A DNA stretch of 64,000 bases from Lunularia cruciata (Eukaryota; Streptophyta; Marchantiopsida; Lunulariales; Lunulariaceae). Of this stretch, positions 57,571 through 64,000 are shown in pieces. Both the position numbers and the translations under genes were made by a program. Each line of letters begins with the position of its first letter. Position 1 is the first letter of the stretch. The stretch spans positions 52,395,001 through 52,459,000 of the forward strand of contig OX419755.1 in the NCBI GenBank assembly GCA_948567375.1, written 5' to 3'. Under the pieces are notes generated by a model. It saw only the letters and a program-made list of their open reading frames with translations, made no database searches and was not told the DNA's origin.

Positions 57571-58154
57571 CAACAAACACTCAATTGATACTTCCTACCT
57601 CAATAAGAGAGTTAATATGATCATTCAAGAGGGGTATGGATGATTGGGACCACCATTGGGACCTCAAAGGCTAATACTCATTGATAATATTTCTCACCAA
57701 ATTGAGGACTCCAAAATCCCTAAACATCACTTTTGGTCTAGCTACATAATAGATTTCTACTTGAGTGTTCAAAGAGAGAGGATTCAATATATTCAAATTC
57801 CATTGCATCAAAAAAAATATAAATTGTCAAATTCAACTCTCTATTGTATATTACCATAGGTAGAATCACCGGGTTTGGTGAATTCATTACTATGTCCATG
57901 AACTCTACTTCAAAATGGTAAACAAGGTTACTCTCACTTGCTCACGCTAGATGCACATAATCTTGATGTGAAATGGATTGAAGAAAGAAAAATGTGGTAT
58001 AATAAATTGCCCTCTAGTAGCATCTGTCCTATTCTTTCTCTCTAACACCCCCAATCTATTCATTGCACTACTTTTTCTCCTCTCAAAATTACTTAGTCTT
58101 AGTAGCCCGTGTTCTTCCAAGAAGGATGATCCGCTCATTTGGATTAAAACATCT
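57571..58154 (-). other. C2 leader with broken copies of both leader ORFs
   Basis: Aligns with C1 47881-48463 and C3 28488-29130. Leader ORFs a (near 57830-57960) and b (near 57620-57800) are recognisable but carry stops and indels. Confidence 0.6.
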
Positions 58155-58166
58155 ACTTTGATACCA
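58155..58166 (-). promoter_or_regulatory. C2 primer-binding site (initiator tRNA-Met)
   Basis: On the minus strand tggtatcaaagt adjoins the LTR end. Confidence 0.75.
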
Positions 58167-58167
58167 T

Positions 58168-58638
58168 TCTAATGTTTTGAGGACAACAAAAATCCCAAGG
58201 GAAACACAAGGTTTTATTCTTCAATACTCCAATGCCGCAAAGGAGCAGCTTGTCTTTATTGTATAGCAAAGAAGATCCACACAAAAGGAGCTATACCCTT
58301 AGATCAAATACATGGATTGGTGACATGTCAACAAACCCCACCCTTAGATTAGCTGCATGGATTGGTGATATGTTGATTTTTTTCCTATTTGGTTGGTCAA
58401 ACAAGTTTGACCAAAAGAATCTTTGGACAATCTTCTTGTAGGAAACTCAAAACAACATGGGTAAGGTACCATTGGAAAGATCTTGATGAGACAAACAAGG
58501 GGAGAGAAGGCAACATCTTTTCCCCCAAAGAGTAAGGAATATTCTACTTTTTGAGGCCTAATTAATTTGTTTAGGCCCTGAAGATATTACCAAGCCAATT
58601 TCGACCTCTAGATAATTTGTCTAGCTAATGGTATTAGT
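58168..58638 (-). repeat. C2 5' LTR (about 471 bp)
   Basis: Same family and orientation as 42564-43140 but lacking more of U3. The outer end (ggtatta) is eroded. Confidence 0.75.
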
Positions 58639-58831
58639 CCCTCATCACACTAATTTTCCTTACCTTCTTGAACATCTCCCACAATGTGTCTTGTCAATAT
58701 TGTCCTCCAACATACTATTGACTGAGTACCATATTAATAGCTTGTGACTTAAGGCATGTTTTGCACCTGGATGTCTCATTTGTCAACATCAACACTTAGT
58801 CAAAGCTTGAATAGCATGACATGTTTTGATA
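58639..58831 (-). repeat. F 5' LTR fragment (Ty1/copia)
   Basis: Aligns with the right half of the F 3' LTR (36425-36610), for example gagtaccatattaatagc in both. It is followed by gacta (58832-58836) and then the D1 integrase core. The other half and the leader are missing at the C2 junction. Confidence 0.78.
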
Positions 58832-59940
58832 GACTACTTTCACCACTACCAATTCCATTTGACCAATGGGAACATGTGAGCCTAGATCTCATTACATCCT
58901 TGTCAAAGAAAAACCAAGGCAATACAATAATTGTAGTGTATGTTGATAGGCTTAGCAAGTAGATATATTTAGCACCTACCATGGATACAATATATGCTTC
59001 AGCGTTGGCCAAGCTTTACTTCAACATTATCTTCAAGCACTATGAGATGCCATGGATCCTCATCTTTGATCATGATCCTTGATTTATTGGTAAATTTTGG
59101 CAAGCAATCTTCAAGCTACTCGACACCACGCTTGCCTTATCTATATCTTATCATCCTCAAATTGATAAGCAAACCAAATAAGTAACTTGCACCTTGGAAG
59201 ATATGTTATATGCCTTTGTCAACATTCATCACACCAATTGGGATATTTATCTTGTGGTTGGAAAAATTATTATAATAATTCATAGCAAGCAAGTACAAAT
59301 ATTATATTCTTTCTTTCTTAATTATGGACAAGTCCCATTTGTTTCAGATTTTCTTCTTGCTCCACCGTTGTCTCATGTCCCTCATACTTTGACTTTCTTG
59401 TCTACGATATTTGCATCCTACACCAAGCCAAGTCTCATCTTCTTGTTGCCCAAAATCAAGAAATGTTGATAGATATCATCATATTCTCAACTTTCACCAA
59501 GGTGATAGGGTGTTCCTCTAGTAACCTCCTTCTTCTTGATAACCAAGTTTGTAATGTTGCTCCCAATTGGATAGGTATATTTGATATTACTTAGATCATT
59601 TTTCTTGTTACCTACAAACTTGCACTTCCAAGTCATATGAGGATCCATCTTGTCTTCCATATTTTGAAGTTTAAAACCTTTTTTAACCCTTCTTTTTTAA
59701 CCCTTCCTACACATATCCAAGCTCCTCTTCTTCTAATCCTTATTAACAATCATGAAGAATATGAAGGCAATTCTTGCACAAAGAGATATCCAACATGGTT
59801 GTCAACAACAAATAAAGTATAATGTCCTCTGGAAAGGATATCTTCTTCACAATGCCACATGAAAACCTTTTTCTAAAATGCTCAAATGGCCATTCAAGAG
59901 TTCGAAGACTCCATGGAGATTTTAACATCAAAACTAATGG
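58832..59940 (+). pseudogene. int: D1 integrase core, C-terminus and degenerate chromodomain
   Basis: Resumes the D1 integrase after 22.6 kb. PFDQWEHVSLDLIT near 58855 carries the first Asp. IFDHDP near 59065 carries the second. The HPQIDKQTK region near 59155 has lost the Glu of the triad (Lys now). A degenerate chromodomain is at about 59755-59930 (VLWKGYLLHNAT in one frame, FEDSMEIL at its end). This identifies family D as a chromovirus too. Confidence 0.78.
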
Positions 59941-59947
59941 AGAAATA

Positions 59948-60383
59948 TGTAATAATAATGAGTTAGCAAAAGCTAATAAGATAGCCAAATAGGCTAAATA
60001 TATCAAAAATAAGGTTAAACTAGCATACATTTAGGAATTCTAAAAATGTTCTAGAACTAGCAATGAAGATTGTTTGTAGAATGTTCTAGAAACATCTATA
60101 ACTGTTTGGGGAAAAGCTTCTAAGAACTTCCCAATGATGGAGTAACATGTGCACTAAGTAAATGGTTAGCTAATATGCCAAGTAGATAGCTACCTTGGCT
60201 TGCACTCCAAGAAGGACTTCTTGTAGAAGAGACCTTCTTTAGAAGCTTACTTGAAGTCTTATACTTCAGCCTCCCTATACATACCAAAGCCTAAGCTCAT
60301 ACTAGGCATTTAAAGTTTCCTCATTTGAGAGTTCCAATATGATCTTCAATTCTCCTATTCCTCTTCTTGGTCTTTTCCATACA
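59948..60383 (+). repeat. D1 3' LTR (about 436 bp)
   Basis: Starts TGTAATAATAATGAG, ends near ccatacaa. Matches the D2 LTR in reverse complement. Short purine run (ggagaaata) just before it. Confidence 0.72.
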
Positions 60384-61263
60384 AGATATATATTATTTTG
60401 GTACAAAGAACTATGCATTCTAACTGTAAAATTATTCCAACCCTTATGATGATTTGAAATATTCATAAAGGAGAAAATATATCAATTCAATTCATAAGAA
60501 GATGACTATACAAAGATAGAGGAAATATGTGCAACTAGAAGGAAATATGTGCAACTAGAAGAAGCCATGAAAGTAGCTTAGAAGGAGAAATATTAATTCA
60601 ATTCATACAAATATGACTATACAAAGATGGAGATAGTCATAAGCAAATCTGAGCAACTAGAAGAAGCCATGAAAATAGCTTAGTGATTTAGTTAATTTAG
60701 TAATAGATTTGTGTTATTTACATCTCATGCAAGGAATAAAGTGGTTCTATGAAGTGATATTACCTATACAAAAAATAACTTGGTCTAATATTGAAAAATA
60801 ATAAATACTTCAAAATAGAAGATGTTCCTACTACCAACAATTTGGATATTGCATTATAGATGGTTCAGATTTTTGAGACAAACACACCAATGTTAGAATT
60901 TAGGATGCTTGTCTTGGCAATAGCTTGAACATTACATTATAGAATATACAAATGAGATAAGATAAATTCAACTAAGTACATGAGCTCAATACATGGAGGA
61001 GTTATCTTATCAAGAAATACCAATGCACAAGAAGATCACCTAAGCAACATATTAAGAACGCCATTAGTTTTAATAGTGTTTTGAGCTAGTCAGTCATAAA
61101 AGACATATCTTTATAATATAACAAAAAATAATATTTATTAGATTTTGGTAAATTGTGTAGTGTATTGAATCAAAGCAATACAATTTGCAAGGTATATTAG
61201 TGCTTTTATTATATTGATGAAGGTAGTTTTCTTATGATAGTTGATGGAAGAAAAGGAACCACT
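60384..61263. other. Unassigned AT-rich sequence after D1
   Basis: No gene recognised. It contains the duplication at 60469-60681; nothing else is seen. Confidence 0.5.
60469..60681. repeat. Imperfect direct duplication (about 110 and 99 bp)
   Basis: Copies at 60469-60580 and 60583-60681 share attcaattcata, atgactatacaaagat and gaagccatgaaa, each ending tagctta. Inside the first copy a perfect 20-bp tandem, ggaaatatgtgcaactagaa, lies at 60521-60560. Confidence 0.75.
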
Positions 61264-61532
61264 TGTAATGTCCCAAGAATAGGAGAAACCTCAAGAGAAA
61301 CACAAGGTTTCATCCCTCAATGTCCCAAAGGAGCACTTTGTCTGTATTATATAGCAAAGAGAATCCACTCAAAGGGAACTACCCTTGGATCAAATACATG
61401 AATTATTGATATATCAACAAGCTTCACCCTTAGATTAGATGCATGGATTGGTGATATGTTGATACTTTTTCTATTTGGTTGGTCAAAAAAGTTTGACCAA
61501 AGAGATCTTTAGGGCATCTTCTTGTAGGAAGC
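61264..61532 (-). repeat. C4: truncated LTR fragment of family C
   Basis: On the plus strand tgtaatgtcccaag opens a stretch matching the LTR 3' half of family C (ggagcactttgtc, tatatagcaaag, ggttggtcaaa). It ends near 61532, before the U3 blocks. No internal region or partner. Confidence 0.8.
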
Positions 61533-64000
61533 TTATTTTTATTTCCTTAAAAAATTCAGAATTATTTTGAAATATTACTTATAGTTTGATATTTTATAAT
61601 AATTTATCTATAACATTCATAAAATTATAAAATTAAATAAATTTGTAATTAAAACCTCACCATTATCATGTTTAAATTTTCTAAGGTAAAATACCAAAAA
61701 GTATCTTACCAACGTAAAATTATATGTTTTATATTACATAAAAATAAGAAAAGAAATAGAAATAGACCTTTGAAGCTCTTTGGAACCCTATTATTGGAAG
61801 TACATCTATAAAGTTCCATTTTTTTAAAGAAATAACTAATAAATCTAATATCTAAGTTACAAGAATATTCCTTGAATACTAAGATTTTCAGTATGCCACT
61901 TCATTAAGATTTAGAGCAAATTATTTTTATAAATATCTTAAGAACTTGTGACACGTAAGTTTACTACTGCTTAATAAGAGAAATATCTTCAATCCTAAAC
62001 GCGTACCATTTAAATTTGTAATAGAAATAAAACAAGTGGAGAAAGCTTTGATAAATGGAGATTTTGGCACATCCTGTCAAATCAAATAAGTTTTTAGGGA
62101 TATCAAAAGAAAATAACACTGATCCTTCCATTTGTCTCAAAAGCTGACATTGCATGATGAAATGATTGGCTTTCTTTCCAGGCCCACATAACTTCTAAGT
62201 TGTAGTTGAGATAGCATGGAACTGACTTACTGCACTGAACTTTTGGATCTCAACTACTACAAAAGAAGAAAGAAAGTGTAACTCTTATGAAAGATACTAG
62301 GACTCATCTTTTTGGTGAACAGCTACTTTTATGTATAAAGACTCAACAACAAAGTCCAAGTATAGAATATATTATACAAAGGAATTTAGATAAGAACAAA
62401 ATACCGCCAATGATCCAACCCAAGGACCAGTTTCGAGATATCAAGTTCTTAAAGAATTATCCAAGAGTGTAGAAAGAGAACCAGAAAGAGCTCAGATTAA
62501 ATAGTATATGAGATGTATTTAGCATAAATTATTTTTCCAGCAGAAAACAGTTAAGATTAATACTACCTTTGATTTTACCTTGCACCTCGTCATTGTCATG
62601 CCAAGATGTTAGCATTTAGTTTTACCTCGACAAAAACATTGTCTTTAGGAAAAGCATAGTAATTCAAATTTGTAAGCAAGTTTTCTTGCATGAATAGCAT
62701 TTAGGAAACGAGAGAAATAAGATTAGAATTTTGAGCATGAGTTACACAATATCTAAAAGGAAGCTCCCAAAGCTAAAATAAAATTTAGTAGGAGGAAGTT
62801 TCTGAAGTAGTTTAATGGGAATTTTTAGATAAGAATCACTTGTGCTGCATAATCCTCAAAATATACCTCTAAAGTATATTCTTTGGATAATAAGCCATCC
62901 GTGAGGAGCACAAAGCAACCACTCCATATCCACAGATATTATTTCTAATCAAATATCTTCTACTTTCTGCATTATGGGAAAAGCGTGGTATGTTATCTTG
63001 CAAGTTTTCACCACTCACCGATTTATTCCCGTCAATATTTCAAAAGTTAGTCCAACATTTACTTTAGAACTGCGTATTTTTCAACATTTTCTTTGAAATT
63101 GGTAAGCATATTTTATATCTACCTCCTGAAAATGGCAATTTGAGCTTTTGAATTTTGTCAAAAAAAATTCAGTAAACAAAATTTATATTTAGAAGGTAAT
63201 CCAATTCCAGGTTGGTATCAAGGATTGTAAAAGGAATATTTTCCCGATTCTTAGTAAGTTGCCAAGGATAATCTATATGTTTCTGGCTGCAAAGAAATAT
63301 CATCCTTTTTGTGGATTTACCTCTGTGGTTCGTTAAAATAGGATTCTTGGTTACTTTTTGTAAGACTCATTTTAGATATAACCTAATATCTTATTAAACT
63401 CCCAAGATGCCTTTCACTATGCTCTCACATAATTTTAAAACATGATATACAATACTGAAAAATAATTTAATATAAATTCATCAATTTGAAACATTAGATC
63501 ATCGAGGTCATAATACATCGAATAAAAATATGAATCACATGAGAAAACTATTAGCTTATACAGGAGAATTTATCAAATCGAATACTCATGATCAATTTAG
63601 AGGAAGAATTATGTAACGAGAGGACACTCGTTTAAAACAAAACTGTTTGTTTTTCCTTTAACCGTGGAACCTATTAGGCTTTACTATCTTAAATAATAAA
63701 AAGAATAGTGGATAGAGGCGGCCTCTCTTTCTGTCCGCAGATTCAATGGTGGGATGTAAGGACGTCTTTTCACTTGATCTGCTTAAGTGACTCGTGTAAT
63801 ATTGTCCTAGTTGAAATCATAAAACATGTACAAACATCATTCGCAATAAATATGTATCACGTCTATGTGATAAACAAGCCGTCAATCCTAAACAAGCATA
63901 AACTCTTTTATAATGTCCTGTCCTCGTTCCCTGGAAACGTCTCTAAAAACTGTTGAAATGACATAAGGACTTACTGGACAGCCACGGTGAACATTCGATT
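61533..64000. other. AT-rich sequence without recognisable genes
   Basis: Composition changes here: more AT-rich, with no LTR family seen elsewhere in the window. Short frames (62287-62472, 63708-63956) show no motif I recognise. It may be low-copy flanking DNA or very old repeats. Confidence 0.4.

Larger units (their letters stand above)
42564..58638 (-). mobile_element. Element C2: old family C chromovirus carrying C1 inside it
   Basis: Minus-strand LTRs at 42564-43140 and about 58168-58638 flank pol (43141-46400) and gag, the latter split by C1 at 47123/57080. Without C1 it is about 6.1 kb. Its LTRs carry only one copy of the U3 block that is doubled in the other copies. It lies at the copia Gag start of F; no matching target duplication is seen, and copia leader sequence is missing on the right, so a deletion accompanied or followed insertion. 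Confidence 0.85.
36238..58831 (-). mobile_element. Element F: Ty1/copia retrotransposon split by later insertions
   Basis: Minus-strand Gag-PR-IN at 40630-42562 and RT-RH end at 36611-37379 come from one copia element. Its outer borders are marked by the D1 target duplication gacta (36233-36237 and 58832-58836). Inside it lie D2 (37380-40629) and C2 with all its contents (42564-58638). About 1.7 kb of integrase C-terminus and RT is missing at the D2 site, and the leader plus half of the 5' LTR are missing at the C2 site. Confidence 0.78.

Overview
This window looks like nuclear DNA of a land plant with a large, repeat-rich genome. Nearly every recognisable sequence is an LTR retrotransposon, mostly Ty3/gypsy with one Ty1/copia. 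A telomere-like CCCTAAA motif is of the plant type, and primer-binding sites match plant elements. A gymnosperm is possible from the nesting and decay, but I cannot prove the species. I see no host protein gene, tRNA, rRNA or CRISPR array. Every long reading frame belongs to a mobile element, and most are broken by stops and frameshifts.

Layout. 1-10588: element A, a plus-strand non-chromovirus Ty3/gypsy. The window opens inside its 5' LTR. Its 3' LTR appears to be 3.76 kb long and holds a decayed coding region for a coiled-coil protein. 10757-11496: solo LTR of chromovirus family C with a perfect 5-bp target duplication. 11774-19577: element B1 on the minus strand, very young (one visible LTR difference in 679 bp). 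19886-27681: element B2 on the plus strand, the same family but decayed. B1 and B2 lie head to head around a 308-bp spacer. Family B carries an extra zinc-knuckle ORF upstream of gag.

27682-60383 is a nest. Chromovirus D1 (plus) is cut at 29885 by a truncated family C copy (C3), then by a 4.2-kb unidentified insert (E). Its integrase gene is then split at 36237/58832 by a minus-strand copia element F, with target duplication gacta. F contains a truncated minus-strand D copy (D2, 37380-40629) and a minus-strand family C copy (C2, 42564-58638). C2 contains a plus-strand family C copy (C1, 47124-57079). C1 holds a 3.3-kb insert made largely of tandem repeats, and that insert holds a solo LTR of family B (B3, 54534-55215). 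From 60384 to the end there is a short direct duplication, a family C LTR fragment and about 2.5 kb of AT-rich sequence with nothing recognisable.

How the parts work together. Each element had the usual plan: LTR promoter, tRNA primer site, Gag, protease, reverse transcriptase, RNase H, integrase, polypurine tract and LTR. Families C and D add a chromodomain at the integrase C-terminus. None of the copies seen has an unbroken gag-pol. B1 is closest, with one frameshift and one in-frame stop. Extra leader reading frames (families B and C) and the LTR-internal reading frame (element A) are the least explained coding features. All coordinates and comparisons were made by eye, without database searches.
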